Shown: positions 1 to 8,691, counted from the stretch's first letter. The stretch: DNA of 64,000 nucleotides from Ascidiimonas meishanensis (GCF_037782385.1 NZ_JBBEXD010000008.1:25100-89099); one strand, 5' to 3'. The notes: a model not told the origin generated them from the sequence alone. A program made the numbers and translations.

Positions 1-539
1 ATACGGATGGAGAGAAGAATTACATCATCGCTCAAAATGGCCTGCAAGTAGGTCAGAAGGTGGTTTCTGGTGTGGATGCTGCTCCTGAAATAGGTAATGC
101 AATACCGCTTAGTCATATCCCTTTGGGTACTATTATATCTTGTATTGAGTTAAGGCCAGGTCAAGGTGCCGTTATGGCAAGATCAGCTGGTGCTTTTGCC
201 CAATTAATGGCAAGAGATAAGAAGTATGCTACTATCAAATTGCCATCTGGTGAAACAAGAATGATCTTGTCAGATTGTTTGGCTACAATAGGGGCGGTCT
301 CTAATTCAGATCATCAATTAATTGTGTCTGGTAAGGCGGGTAGAAGTAGGTGGTTAGGTAGAAGACCTAGAACTAGACCTGTAGCTATGAACCCAGTAGA
401 TCATCCAATGGGTGGTGGTGAAGGAAGAGCTTCCGGAGGTCATCCTAGATCTAGAAATGGAGTTCCTGCAAAAGGTTTTAGAACAAGATCGAAGACCAAG
501 TCGAGTAATAAGTATATTGTAGAACGTAGAAAGAAATAA
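1..539 (+). CDS. rplB: 50S ribosomal protein L2, 3' part only
   Basis: The gene enters from the left edge; the open frame runs from base 3 to the stop at 537-539, giving the C-terminal ~178 residues of a protein usually near 275. The conserved segment NPVDHPMGGGEG near the peptidyl-transferase centre is present, with Met where E. coli has the second His. The very basic C-terminal tail (RTRSKTKSSNKYIVERRKK) is normal. L2 binds 23S rRNA and helps join the subunits. It is the first visible gene of the ribosomal operon, 12 nt ahead of rpsS. The Met at base 60 is internal, not a start. Confidence 0.97.
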   Translation, partial: TDGEKNYIIAQNGLQVGQKVVSGVDAAPEIGNAIPLSHIPLGTIISCIELRPGQGAVMARSAGAFAQLMARDKKYATIKLPSGETRMILSDCLATIGAVSNSDHQLIVSGKAGRSRWLGRRPRTRPVAMNPVDHPMGGGEGRASGGHPRSRNGVPAKGFRTRSKTKSSNKYIVERRKK

Positions 540-551
540 AAGAATTTAGAA

Positions 552-830
552 ATGGCACGTTCACTTAAAAAAGGACCTTACGTTCACTATAGTTTAGAAA
601 AAAAGATTCAACAGAATGTAGAGTCTGGTAAGAAGACAGTAATTAAGACCTGGTCTAGGGCATCTATGATTACCCCAGATTTTGTCGGGCAAACAATTGC
701 TGTACATAATGGTCGCCAATTTGTTCCAGTATATGTTACTGAGAATATGGTGGGACATAAGTTAGGAGAATTTTCACCCACGCGTTCATTTAGAGGGCAT
801 GCAGGTGCGAAAAATAAAGGAAAAAAATAA
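552..830 (+). CDS. rpsS: 30S ribosomal protein S19
   Basis: 92 residues, the usual length. It opens with MARSLKKGPYV and carries the conserved HKLGEFSPTR segment near the C-terminus. S19 sits in the head of the small subunit next to S13 and contacts 16S rRNA. It lies 12 nt after rplB and 9 nt before rplV in the conserved rplB-rpsS-rplV-rpsC order. No Shine-Dalgarno sequence is visible, only an A-rich leader, as is usual in Bacteroidota. Confidence 0.98.
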   Translation: MARSLKKGPYVHYSLEKKIQQNVESGKKTVIKTWSRASMITPDFVGQTIAVHNGRQFVPVYVTENMVGHKLGEFSPTRSFRGHAGAKNKGKK

Positions 831-839
831 CAGGTAGCT

Positions 840-1247
840 ATGGGAGTTCGAAAAAAAGAAAGAGCAGCGCAAATTAAAGAGGCAAAGAAAAGTCTTGCTT
901 TTGCAAAGTTAAATAACTGCCCTACCTCACCTAGAAAAATGCGTCTAGTGGCGGATTTAGTTCGTGGTGAAAAGGTAGAAAAAGCACTTGCTATACTAAA
1001 GTTTAATTCTAAAGAAGCATCTCGACGCATTGAAAAGCTGTTGCTTTCCGCAATTGCTAATTGGCAAGCGAAGAATGAAGATGCTAATGTAGAAGAGGCT
1101 AATCTTTTTATTAAAGAGATTAAGGTAGATGGAGGCTCTATGCTGAAACGTCTGCGTCCAGCACCTCAAGGTAGAGCACATAGAATTAGAAAGCGTTCCA
1201 ATCATGTTACATTGATTTTAGGAGCTAGTAATAATACACAAAGTTAG
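840..1247 (+). CDS. rplV: 50S ribosomal protein L22
   Basis: 135 residues. The core motif SPRKMRLVADLVRG and the C-terminal beta-hairpin region RLRPAPQGRAHRIRKRSNH, which lines the peptide exit tunnel, are both present. Macrolide-resistance mutations in this family map to that hairpin; nothing unusual is seen there. There is a short lysine-rich N-terminal extension before the conserved core. It is co-transcribed with rpsS upstream and rpsC 8 nt downstream. Confidence 0.98.
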   Translation: MGVRKKERAAQIKEAKKSLAFAKLNNCPTSPRKMRLVADLVRGEKVEKALAILKFNSKEASRRIEKLLLSAIANWQAKNEDANVEEANLFIKEIKVDGGSMLKRLRPAPQGRAHRIRKRSNHVTLILGASNNTQS

Positions 1248-1255
1248 GAGAGAAC

Positions 1256-1975
1256 ATGGGACAAAAAACAAATCCAATCGGAAATCGCTTAGGTATCATT
1301 AGAGGATGGGAGTCCAATTGGTACGGAGGTAACGATTACGGCGATAAGCTTGCCGAAGACGATAAGATAAGAAAATATGTTCACGCGCGTCTCTCTAAAG
1401 CGAGTGTTTCAAGGGTAATTATAGAGCGAACCCTTAAGCTTGTAACCGTTACTATCACCACTGCAAGACCCGGTATTATTATTGGTAAAGGCGGTCAGGA
1501 GGTAGACAGGCTAAAGGAAGAGTTAAAGAAGATTACCGATAAGGAGGTTCAAATCAATATTTTTGAAATCAAACGACCAGAATTAGATGCAAATCTTGTT
1601 GCTGCAAGTATTGCGCGCCAGATAGAAAGTAGAATTTCATATCGCCGGGCAATAAAAATGGCTATTTCAGCTGCAATGAGGATGAATTGTGAGGGTATTA
1701 AAGTGATGATATCCGGGCGTTTGAATGGTGCTGAAATGGCACGTTCCGAGTCTTACAAAGACGGTAGAATTCCATTATCAACTTTTAGAGCTGATATTGA
1801 TTACGCACTAGTGGAAGCGCATACTACTTATGGAAGATTAGGGATAAAAGTATGGATTATGAAAGGCGAAGTTTATGGAAAAAGAGAATTATCACCCTTA
1901 GTTGGAATGTCCAAAAAACAAGGTGGTAAAGGTGCTGGATCCGGTCCAAAAAAAGGAGCTCGTCGTAGAAAGTAA
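1256..1975 (+). CDS. rpsC: 30S ribosomal protein S3
   Basis: 239 residues. It starts MGQKTNPIGNRLG and contains a type 2 KH RNA-binding domain with the GKGG loop (PGIIIGKGGQEV, around residue 80). The C-terminal domain (residues ~110-210) is followed by a Gly/Lys/Arg-rich tail ending GARRRK. S3 lies at the mRNA entry channel. It is placed between rplV and rplP as in other bacteria. Confidence 0.98.
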   Translation: MGQKTNPIGNRLGIIRGWESNWYGGNDYGDKLAEDDKIRKYVHARLSKASVSRVIIERTLKLVTVTITTARPGIIIGKGGQEVDRLKEELKKITDKEVQINIFEIKRPELDANLVAASIARQIESRISYRRAIKMAISAAMRMNCEGIKVMISGRLNGAEMARSESYKDGRIPLSTFRADIDYALVEAHTTYGRLGIKVWIMKGEVYGKRELSPLVGMSKKQGGKGAGSGPKKGARRRK

Positions 1976-1994
1976 TTTTTTAAAGTAAAGAAAA

Positions 1995-2414
1995 ATGTTA
2001 CAGCCAAAAAGAACCAAATATCGAAAAATGCAGAAAGGCCGTATGAAAGGGAATTCTCAGAGAGGATTTCAACTTTCAAATGGTATGTTTGGCATAAAAT
2101 CGTTGGATTCATCATTTATAACATCACGTCAAATAGAAGCTGCTCGTGTTGCCGCTACTCGTTTTATGAAAAGAGAAGGTCAGTTATGGATTAAAATTTT
2201 TCCAGACAAGCCAATTACAAAAAAGCCTCTTGAAGTACGAATGGGTAAAGGTAAGGGAGCGCCAGAATATTGGGCCGCCGTTGTTAAACCAGGAAGAATA
2301 ATGTTTGAAGTGGGTGGTGTTCCTATGGATGTCGCCAAAGAAGCATTACGCCTTGCGGCGCAAAAACTTCCTGTAAAAACCAAGTTTGTTATTGCACGTG
2401 ATTACGTTGCCTAA
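1995..2414 (+). CDS. rplP: 50S ribosomal protein L16
   Basis: 139 residues, full length. It begins MLQPKRTKYRKMQKGRMKG and has the conserved GKGKGAPEYWAAVVKPGR segment. L16 stabilises the A-site side of the 50S subunit and 5S rRNA region. The gene follows rpsC by 19 nt and precedes rpmC by 12 nt. Confidence 0.98.
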   Translation: MLQPKRTKYRKMQKGRMKGNSQRGFQLSNGMFGIKSLDSSFITSRQIEAARVAATRFMKREGQLWIKIFPDKPITKKPLEVRMGKGKGAPEYWAAVVKPGRIMFEVGGVPMDVAKEALRLAAQKLPVKTKFVIARDYVA

Positions 2415-2426
2415 TAGTATTAGTTT

Positions 2427-2618
2427 ATGAGACAGTCAGAAGTAAGAGAACTATCAATAACTGAGTTGCAGGAAAAGCTTGGTGAATCCAAAAAGAGTTA
2501 TGCAGATTTAAAAATGGCTCATGCCATAACTCCTCTTGAGAATCCACTTCAATTGCGCAAAGCAAGAAGAACGGTAGCAAGATTGGCAACAGAGCTCACT
2601 AAAAGAGAATTACAATAA
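2427..2618 (+). CDS. rpmC: 50S ribosomal protein L29
   Basis: 63 residues, typical length. It forms the two-helix protein L29 (start MRQSEVRELSITELQEKL, ending in TVARLATELTKRELQ) that sits beside the tunnel exit. The gene lies between rplP and rpsQ as expected. It is Lys/Glu-rich and has no odd features. Confidence 0.96.
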   Translation: MRQSEVRELSITELQEKLGESKKSYADLKMAHAITPLENPLQLRKARRTVARLATELTKRELQ

Positions 2619-2635
2619 TTCGATTCTGCTTAAAG

Positions 2636-2893
2636 ATGGAAAAAAGAAATTTAAGAAAAGAGAGAATAGGGGTAGTTACTAGTAACCGAATGGAGAAATC
2701 AATAGTGGTTTCAGAGGTGAAAAGAGTAAAACATCCTATGTACGGTAAGTTTGTGTTGAAAACAAAGAAATATGTTGCACACGACGAAAAGAACGACTGC
2801 AATATTGGTGATACTGTAAAGATCATGGAAACAAGACCTTTGAGTAAAAGCAAATGTTGGAGATTGGTTGAAATCATTGAAAGAGCTAAGTAA
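2636..2893 (+). CDS. rpsQ: 30S ribosomal protein S17
   Basis: 85 residues. The OB-fold protein S17 is recognised by RKERIGVVTSNRMEKSIVV and the KHPMYGKFV loop, followed by GDTVKIMETRPLSKSKCWR. It binds 16S rRNA early in 30S assembly. It lies 17 nt after rpmC and 2 nt before rplN. Confidence 0.97.
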   Translation: MEKRNLRKERIGVVTSNRMEKSIVVSEVKRVKHPMYGKFVLKTKKYVAHDEKNDCNIGDTVKIMETRPLSKSKCWRLVEIIERAK

Positions 2894-2895
2894 TT

Positions 2896-3264
2896 ATGGT
2901 ACAACAAGAATCTAGATTAAGAGTAGCAGACAATACCGGAGCAAAAGAAGTTTTGACAATCCGTGTATTAGGAGGTACAAAAAGAAGATATGCTTCTGTA
3001 GGTGATAAAATTGTTGTCACAGTAAAAGATGCCACTCCTAATGGTAGTGTTAAAAAGGGGCAGGTTTCTACAGCTGTAGTTGTTCGTACCAGAAAAGAGG
3101 TGAGAAGACCAGATGGTTCTTATATTCGCTTTGACGATAATGCTTGTGTTCTTTTGAATCCAACCGGAGAAATGAGAGGTACTCGTGTTTTCGGTCCGGT
3201 GGCGAGAGAACTTCGTGATAAGCAATTTATGAAGATCGTATCATTAGCACCAGAGGTGCTTTAA
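2896..3264 (+). CDS. rplN: 50S ribosomal protein L14
   Basis: 122 residues, the invariant length of the family. It starts MVQQESRLRVADNTGAKEV and ends with the FGPVARELRDKQFMKIVSLA segment. L14 lies at the subunit interface. Only 2 nt separate it from rpsQ, which suggests coupled translation. Confidence 0.98.
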   Translation: MVQQESRLRVADNTGAKEVLTIRVLGGTKRRYASVGDKIVVTVKDATPNGSVKKGQVSTAVVVRTRKEVRRPDGSYIRFDDNACVLLNPTGEMRGTRVFGPVARELRDKQFMKIVSLAPEVL

Positions 3265-3276
3265 TACAAGTTAAAG

Positions 3277-3591
3277 ATGATAAAGCTAAAGATAAAATCA
3301 GGAGATACTGTTAAAGTTATTGCTGGAGACCATAAAGGTACTGAAGGTAAGGTTTTAAAGGTAGATCGTGAAAAAAATAAGGCAATTGTGGAGGGAGTAA
3401 ACATGGTTTCAAAACACATGAAGCCTAGTGCTCAAAATCCTCAAGGAGGTATTGTTAAAAAAGAGGCTCCTCTTCATATTTCAAATCTTTCTTTAATAGA
3501 TCCTAAATCAGGTGAAACTACAAGAGTAGGTATAGAAGAAAGAGATGGTAAAAAAGTAAGAATCTCTAAAAAATCAAATGAAGTAATTTAG
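3277..3591 (+). CDS. rplX: 50S ribosomal protein L24
   Basis: 104 residues with an N-terminal KOW motif (KSGDTVKVIAGDHKGTEGKV, residues ~7-26) and the following KAIVEGVN segment. L24 starts 50S assembly by binding the 5' domain of 23S rRNA. It sits between rplN and rplE, 2 nt before the latter. Confidence 0.97.
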   Translation: MIKLKIKSGDTVKVIAGDHKGTEGKVLKVDREKNKAIVEGVNMVSKHMKPSAQNPQGGIVKKEAPLHISNLSLIDPKSGETTRVGIEERDGKKVRISKKSNEVI

Positions 3592-3593
3592 TT

Positions 3594-4145
3594 ATGGCTT
3601 ACATTCCAAGATTAAAGCAAGAATATAGCGATAGAGTATCATCGGCTCTTACGGAAGAGTTTGGTTATACAAACGTTATGCAAGTACCTAAGTTAGAAAA
3701 AATAGTAATTAGCCGTGGGGTTGGTGCCGCCGTAGCCGATAAGAAACTTATTGATTACGCAGTAGATGAACTTACTAAGATTTCTGGTCAGAAGGCTGTT
3801 TCTACTATATCTAAAAAAGATGTAGCATCTTTTAAGCTTCGTAAGGGTATGCCAATTGGTGCTAAAGTAACGTTACGTGGAGAGCGTATGTACGAGTTTT
3901 TAGATAGACTTATTACTTCAGCATTGCCTAGGGTTAGAGATTTTAATGGGATTAGAGCTACTGGTTTTGATGGTAGAGGTAATTACAATCTAGGTGTAAC
4001 AGAGCAGATAATTTTTCCTGAAATTGATATTGATAAAGTAAATAAAATTTCAGGTATGGATATTAGTTTTGTAACTTCTGCAAAGACAGATAAGGAAGCA
4101 AAATCACTATTAAGCGAATTAGGATTACCCTTTAAAAAGAATTAA
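3594..4145 (+). CDS. rplE: 50S ribosomal protein L5
   Basis: 183 residues. Conserved segments include KIVISRGVG near residue 38, GMPIGAKVTLRG in the middle and TDKEAKSLLSELGLPF at the C-terminus. L5 carries 5S rRNA into the central protuberance. Standard neighbours are rplX (2 nt upstream) and rpsN (3 nt downstream). Confidence 0.98.
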   Translation: MAYIPRLKQEYSDRVSSALTEEFGYTNVMQVPKLEKIVISRGVGAAVADKKLIDYAVDELTKISGQKAVSTISKKDVASFKLRKGMPIGAKVTLRGERMYEFLDRLITSALPRVRDFNGIRATGFDGRGNYNLGVTEQIIFPEIDIDKVNKISGMDISFVTSAKTDKEAKSLLSELGLPFKKN

Positions 4146-4148
4146 AGT

Positions 4149-4418
4149 ATGGCTAAAGAATCAATGAAAGCCCGTGAGGTAAAAAGACAAAAGCTGGTAG
4201 ATAAGTATGCTGAAAAACGTAAGGCCTTGAAAGAAGCTGGAGATTATGAGGCTTTACAAAAGCTGCCTAAAAATGCTTCTCCTGTGAGATTGCACAATAG
4301 ATGTAAGCTTACGGGTAGACCTAAAGGATATATGCGTACGTTTGGTATTTCTAGGGTAACTTTTCGGGAAATGGCCAATCAAGGCCTTATTCCGGGAGTT
4401 AAAAAAGCAAGTTGGTAA
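4149..4418 (+). CDS. rpsN: 30S ribosomal protein S14, zinc-free type
   Basis: 89 residues. It is the longer, zinc-independent form of S14. Only one cysteine (NRCKLTGRPKGYMR) remains where the short form has a CxxC...CxxC zinc ribbon. The C-terminal SRVTFREMANQGLIPGVKKASW part is highly conserved. It lies 3 nt after rplE. Confidence 0.97.
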   Translation: MAKESMKAREVKRQKLVDKYAEKRKALKEAGDYEALQKLPKNASPVRLHNRCKLTGRPKGYMRTFGISRVTFREMANQGLIPGVKKASW

Positions 4419-4440
4419 TAGAATTAAAGGATATATTAAG

Positions 4441-4839
4441 ATGTATACAGATCCTATAGCAGATTATTTAACAAGAATAAGAAACGCTAACAGTGCAGGG
4501 CACAGAGTGGTAGAGATACCTGCTTCTAAGCTTAAAAAAGAAATTACTAAGATCTTATTCGATCAAGGTTACATTCTTAGTTATAAGTTTGAAGATAATG
4601 TAGTGCAAGGTGTTATAAAGATAGCACTTAAGTATGATAAATTCACCAAAGAACCTGTTATCAGAAAGATACAGCGGATCAGTAAGCCTGGTCTAAGAAA
4701 GTATTCGGGTGCTGACAGTCTTCCTCGAATTCTCAATGGTTTGGGTATTGCAATTGTTTCAACTTCTCATGGAGTAATGACAAGTAAGCAAGCGCAACAT
4801 GAGAATGTGGGTGGTGAAGTTTTATGTTACGTTTACTAA
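4441..4839 (+). CDS. rpsH: 30S ribosomal protein S8
   Basis: 132 residues. It starts with TDPIADYLTRIRNA and keeps the C-terminal STSHGVMTSKQAQHENVGGE signature used to bind helix 21 of 16S rRNA. In many bacteria S8 represses the spc operon by binding its mRNA; no matching site was identified here. It is located between rpsN and rplF. Confidence 0.98.
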   Translation: MYTDPIADYLTRIRNANSAGHRVVEIPASKLKKEITKILFDQGYILSYKFEDNVVQGVIKIALKYDKFTKEPVIRKIQRISKPGLRKYSGADSLPRILNGLGIAIVSTSHGVMTSKQAQHENVGGEVLCYVY

Positions 4840-4857
4840 ATATTAAAGACAAAAGAA

Positions 4858-5400
4858 ATGTCAAGAATAGGTAAAAGTCCAATAAGTGTTCGAGAAGGCG
4901 TTGCAGTAACCATTAAAGATGGGGTTGTACACGTGAAAGGAAAGCTTGGTGAATTATCTCAGGAAATAAAGGAAATTGTCGTGAAACAAGAAGACGGCGA
5001 AATCACTTTAGAAACAACCAACAGTTCAAAGGGACAAAAGGCTAAACATGGCTTATATCGTTCATTAATTAACAATATGATCATTGGAGTTTCTGAAGGA
5101 TTTACTGAGCAATTAGAATTAGTAGGTGTGGGTTACCGTGCAAGTAGTCAGGGTCAGAAATTAGATTTGGCACTTGGTTTTTCACACAATATTGTATTTG
5201 AATTGGCACCAGAGGTAAAAGTGGAAACTATATCTGAAAAAGGTAAAAATCCAATAATTAAGTTAAGTTCATACGACAAACAACTGATAGGACATGTAGC
5301 GGCAAAAATTCGTTCATTCCGTAAGCCAGAGCCTTATAAAGGAAAAGGGATCAAATTTGTAGGTGAACAGCTTAGAAGAAAAGCAGGTAAATCAGCTTAA
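4858..5400 (+). CDS. rplF: 50S ribosomal protein L6
   Basis: 180 residues with the two homologous L6 domains; the start MSRIGKSPISV and the C-terminal KPEPYKGKGIKFVGEQLRRK are diagnostic. L6 lies near the factor-binding site of the 50S subunit. It is co-directional with rpsH (18 nt upstream) and rplR (11 nt downstream). Confidence 0.98.
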   Translation: MSRIGKSPISVREGVAVTIKDGVVHVKGKLGELSQEIKEIVVKQEDGEITLETTNSSKGQKAKHGLYRSLINNMIIGVSEGFTEQLELVGVGYRASSQGQKLDLALGFSHNIVFELAPEVKVETISEKGKNPIIKLSSYDKQLIGHVAAKIRSFRKPEPYKGKGIKFVGEQLRRKAGKSA

Positions 5401-5411
5401 TAATTAGCAAA

Positions 5412-5768
5412 ATGGGATTATCAAAGACTGAAAGAAGACAGCGTATTAAAAGCAGAATAAGAAAGGTGATAAACGGAACTTCCGAAAAACCTAGATTAGC
5501 TGTTTTTAGAAGTAATAACGAGATATACGCTCAAATAGTAGATGATACAACTGGTAAAACACTAGTAGCATCGTCGTCCAGAGACAAAGATATTAGTGGT
5601 AAAAAAGGCACAAAAACAGAATTAGCTGCTTTGGTTGGTAAATCTGTTGCTGCGAAAGCACTAAAATCAGGAATAGAAAATATTTCTTTTGATCGTGGAG
5701 GTTATTTATATCACGGGAGAGTTAAATCATTAGCAGAAGGCGCTAGAGAAGGCGGACTTAAATTCTAA
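5412..5768 (+). CDS. rplR: 50S ribosomal protein L18
   Basis: 118 residues. The 5S rRNA-binding protein is recognised by KPRLAVFRSNNEIYAQIVDD and the terminal FDRGGYLYHGRVKSLAEGAR. It is 7 nt from rpsE. The N-terminus is arginine-rich (RRQRIKSRIRK), as is usual for rRNA binding. Confidence 0.97.
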   Translation: MGLSKTERRQRIKSRIRKVINGTSEKPRLAVFRSNNEIYAQIVDDTTGKTLVASSSRDKDISGKKGTKTELAALVGKSVAAKALKSGIENISFDRGGYLYHGRVKSLAEGAREGGLKF

Positions 5769-5775
5769 TTAAGAT

Positions 5776-6300
5776 ATGTATCAAAATTATAAAAACGTAG
5801 AGCTTGTAAAGCCTAGTGGACTGGAATTGAAAGACCGTTTGGTAGGAGTGCAAAGAGTTACTAAAGTAACCAAGGGTGGTAGAGCTTTTGGATTCTCTGC
5901 TATTGTTGTGGTAGGCGACGAGAATGGAGTCGTAGGTCATGGTTTGGGAAAATCTAAAGAAGTAGCAGATGCTATTTCCAAAGCAGTAGAAGACGCAAAG
6001 AAAAATTTAGTAAGAATACCTCTTGTTAAAGGTACAGTGCCTCATGATCAAAAAGGTAAATACGGAGGAGCAAGGGTTTATATTCAACCAGCTTCACAGG
6101 GTACAGGAGTTATTGCAGGTGGTGCGGTTAGAGCAGTATTAGAAGCAGTTGGTGTACACGATGTACTTTCTAAATCTCAAGGTTCTTCCAACCCACATAA
6201 TGTTGTAAAAGCTACTTTTGATGCATTGTTGCGTCTTAGAGATGCAAGAACAATTGCAGCGCAAAGAGGAATATCTTTGGAAAAAGTTTTTAAAGGGTAA
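5776..6300 (+). CDS. rpsE: 30S ribosomal protein S5
   Basis: 174 residues. It carries the S5 signature (KGGRAFGFSAIVVVGDENG) and the C-terminal domain with PASQGTGVIAGGAVRAVLE. S5 contributes to decoding accuracy and mRNA helicase activity. The start MYQNYKNVELVKPSGLELKD is the first in-frame ATG, 7 nt after rplR. Downstream is rpmD. Confidence 0.98.
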   Translation: MYQNYKNVELVKPSGLELKDRLVGVQRVTKVTKGGRAFGFSAIVVVGDENGVVGHGLGKSKEVADAISKAVEDAKKNLVRIPLVKGTVPHDQKGKYGGARVYIQPASQGTGVIAGGAVRAVLEAVGVHDVLSKSQGSSNPHNVVKATFDALLRLRDARTIAAQRGISLEKVFKG

Positions 6301-6330
6301 GTGTACAATTACTGTTGATAAATTAGTATA

Positions 6331-6510
6331 ATGGGAAAGATAAAAATTACGCAAGTAAAAAGTAATATCAAACGTCCCGAGGACCAAAAAAGAACCCTCG
6401 AAGCGTTAGGACTTAGAAAAATAGGTCACAGCGTAGAGCATGAAGCTACTGCGCCAATTATTGGTATGGTAAATAAAATAAAACACTTAGTTTCTGTTGA
6501 AGAAGCTTAA
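6331..6510 (+). CDS. rpmD: 50S ribosomal protein L30
   Basis: A 59-residue ORF at the expected place between rpsE and rplO. It begins MGKIKITQVKSNIKRPEDQK and continues with LEALGLRKIGHSVEHEATAP, the L30 pattern, ending LVSVEEA. The small ferredoxin-like protein binds 23S rRNA. The gap to rpsE is 30 nt. Confidence 0.96.
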   Translation: MGKIKITQVKSNIKRPEDQKRTLEALGLRKIGHSVEHEATAPIIGMVNKIKHLVSVEEA

Positions 6511-6528
6511 GAAAAGAAATTTTTGGTC

Positions 6529-6981
6529 ATGAATTTAAGTAATTTAAAACCTGCAGAAGGTTCAGTACATAAAGATGGTAAGAGAGTTGGTAGAGGTCAA
6601 GGTTCTGGAAAAGGTGGAACTGCAACCCGAGGCCACAAAGGTGCAAAATCTCGTTCAGGTTATTCTAAGAAAATAGGTTTTGAAGGTGGACAGATGCCAC
6701 TTCAAAGACGAGTTCCTAAGTTTGGTTTTAAAAACATTAACCGTAAGGAATATCAAGGGGTTAATTTGAATAAACTTCAAGAACTGGTTGATAAGGGTGT
6801 TGTTAAAGATGTTTTGGATTTGCAAATTCTGATAGATCATGGTCTTGTTGGTAAAAATGACCTTGTTAAAATTTTAGGTGGAGGAGAGCTAAAGGCAAAG
6901 CTTAAAGTATCAGTTCATAAATTTACTGCCAGTGCTAAAGCGGCTATCGAAGCAGCAGGTGGTGAAGCAGTAACTTTATAA
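6529..6981 (+). CDS. rplO: 50S ribosomal protein L15
   Basis: 150 residues from the ATG at 6529 (MNLSNLKPAEGSVH). An in-frame TTG two codons upstream is less likely as start because family members begin MNLSNL. The Gly/Arg-rich N-terminus (GRGQGSGKGGTATRGHKGAK) and FEGGQMPLQRRVPKFGF motif are diagnostic. L15 is a late 50S assembly protein. It ends 9 nt before secY. Confidence 0.97.
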   Translation: MNLSNLKPAEGSVHKDGKRVGRGQGSGKGGTATRGHKGAKSRSGYSKKIGFEGGQMPLQRRVPKFGFKNINRKEYQGVNLNKLQELVDKGVVKDVLDLQILIDHGLVGKNDLVKILGGGELKAKLKVSVHKFTASAKAAIEAAGGEAVTL

Positions 6982-6990
6982 GTAAATAGA

Positions 6991-8337
6991 ATGAAGAACT
7001 TTATTGAAACACTCTCCAATATTTGGAAAATAGAAGAACTTAAGGGGCGAATTTTAGTTACTTTAGGTCTTTTACTTGTGTATCGTTTTGGTGCGCATGT
7101 TGTACTTCCCGGTATTGATTCATTAGCGCTCTCTGAGCTTACAAGTAAAACAGATGGTGGTGGTCTTTTAGGTATATTAAATGCTTTTACAGGTGGTGCT
7201 TTTGCGAATGCTTCAGTTTTTGCTTTGGGTATTATGCCTTATATATCGGCCTCTATTGTCGTGCAGCTTATGGGAATTGCAATACCATATCTTCAAAAGT
7301 TACAAAAGGAAGGAGAAAGTGGAAGAAAAACAATTAACCAGATCACTAGATGGTTGACAATAGCAATTTGTTTGGTTCAAGCTCCGGCTTATCTTTACGG
7401 ATTAGAGGCATTGGGTGTTCCACCAGATGCTTTTGTTTACGGAAGAGAACTTAATTTTATTGTACCTGCAGTTTTAATTCTTGTAACTGGAACTATTTTT
7501 GCAATGTGGTTAGGCGAAAAGATAACAGATAAGGGTATTGGTAATGGTATTTCTCTACTAATCATGGTAGGTATAATAGCAACATTGCCCGTGTCTTTTG
7601 CTCAAGAATTTGTTTCAAGGGTATCAGAAAACAATGGAGGACTAATGCTCATTCTCATAGAAGTTATTATTTGGTTTGTTGTTATTTTGGCTTGCGTTAT
7701 GTTAGTGATGGCTACTAGACAGATTCCAGTACAATATGCTAGAAGAACTGCTTCTGGTGGTTATGAAAAGAATATTTTTGGTTCTAGACAATACATTCCT
7801 TTGAAATTGAATGCATCAGGTGTAATGCCTATCATATTTGCGCAAGCAATTATGTTTGTTCCAAGTGCACTTGCAAGTCTATCAGAGTCGGAAACAGCGC
7901 AGTCTATTCAAGCTGCTTTTGGAGATATCTTTGGATTGTGGTATAACATCGTTTTTGCTTTGTTGATTATCATATTCACATATTTTTATACAGCTATTAC
8001 GGTTCCAACAAATAAAATGGCAGATGATTTAAAAAGAAGTGGTGGTTTTATACCAGGTATTAGACCAGGTAAAGAAACTTCAGATTATTTAGATAAAATA
8101 ATGTCTCTGATAACATTTCCCGGTTCTTTGTTTTTAGCTTTAATCGCTGTATTACCAGCCGTGGTTGTTAAAATTGTGGGAATACAACAAGGATGGGCCT
8201 TATTTTATGGAGGTACCTCATTGCTTATTATGGTTGGAGTTGCAATAGATACCGTTCAACAAGTAAATTCATATCTGTTGAATAGACATTATGATGGTTT
8301 AATGAAAACAGGTAAAAATAGAAAAGTAGTTGCATAA
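6991..8337 (+). CDS. secY: Preprotein translocase channel subunit SecY
   Basis: 448 residues with about ten hydrophobic segments, the usual SecY topology. The conserved early part YRFGAHVVLPGID, the ALGIMPYISASIVVQL segment of the pore, the cytosolic loop RQIPVQYARR and GFIPGIRPGKET are present. SecY forms the inner-membrane channel with SecE and SecG and is driven by SecA. Its position between rplO and infA is conserved. It ends 3 nt before infA. Confidence 0.98.
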   Translation: MKNFIETLSNIWKIEELKGRILVTLGLLLVYRFGAHVVLPGIDSLALSELTSKTDGGGLLGILNAFTGGAFANASVFALGIMPYISASIVVQLMGIAIPYLQKLQKEGESGRKTINQITRWLTIAICLVQAPAYLYGLEALGVPPDAFVYGRELNFIVPAVLILVTGTIFAMWLGEKITDKGIGNGISLLIMVGIIATLPVSFAQEFVSRVSENNGGLMLILIEVIIWFVVILACVMLVMATRQIPVQYARRTASGGYEKNIFGSRQYIPLKLNASGVMPIIFAQAIMFVPSALASLSESETAQSIQAAFGDIFGLWYNIVFALLIIIFTYFYTAITVPTNKMADDLKRSGGFIPGIRPGKETSDYLDKIMSLITFPGSLFLALIAVLPAVVVKIVGIQQGWALFYGGTSLLIMVGVAIDTVQQVNSYLLNRHYDGLMKTGKNRKVVA

Positions 8338-8340
8338 TTT

Positions 8341-8556
8341 ATGGCAAAACAAGCAGCAATAGAACAAGACGGAACAATTATAGAAGCATTATCAAATGCT
8401 ATGTTTCGTGTAGAATTAGAAAATGGACATGTAGTGACAGCTCATATATCAGGAAAAATGAGAATGCACTATATTAAATTGTTACCGGGCGACAAGGTCA
8501 AACTTGAAATGAGTCCATACGATTTATCAAAAGCTAGAATTACATATAGATATTAA
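8341..8556 (+). CDS. infA: Translation initiation factor IF-1
   Basis: 71 residues forming one S1-type OB fold. Diagnostic parts are EQDGTIIEALSNAMFRVELE, the HISGKMRMHYIKLLPGDKV segment and the end SPYDLSKARITYRY. IF-1 blocks the A site during initiation. It lies 3 nt after secY and 15 nt before rpmJ, the usual arrangement. Confidence 0.98.
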   Translation: MAKQAAIEQDGTIIEALSNAMFRVELENGHVVTAHISGKMRMHYIKLLPGDKVKLEMSPYDLSKARITYRY

Positions 8557-8571
8557 AGTATAATAAATCAG

Positions 8572-8688
8572 ATGAAAGTTAGAGCATCAGTAAAAAAGAG
8601 AAGTTCCGAGTGCAAGATTGTACGAAGAAAAGGTAGATTATACGTAATCAACAAAAAGAATCCTAGATTTAAACAAAGACAAGGTTAA
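8572..8688 (+). CDS. rpmJ: 50S ribosomal protein L36, zinc-free type
   Basis: A 38-residue ORF found between infA and rpsM, starting MKVRASVKKRSSECKIVRRK and ending NPRFKQRQG. The zinc-binding form has three Cys and one His; here only one Cys is left (residue 14), and the other ligand positions are Arg/Ser, Asn and Phe. It is thus a C-minus paralogue, a common state in Bacteroidota. Its start follows infA by 15 nt. Confidence 0.95.
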   Translation: MKVRASVKKRSSECKIVRRKGRLYVINKKNPRFKQRQG

Positions 8689-8691
8689 GTT

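Noticed and set aside
608..1030. Minus-strand frame of 140 codons over rpsS and rplV
   Set aside because: It spans two ribosomal genes and their junction, so it is a chance frame.
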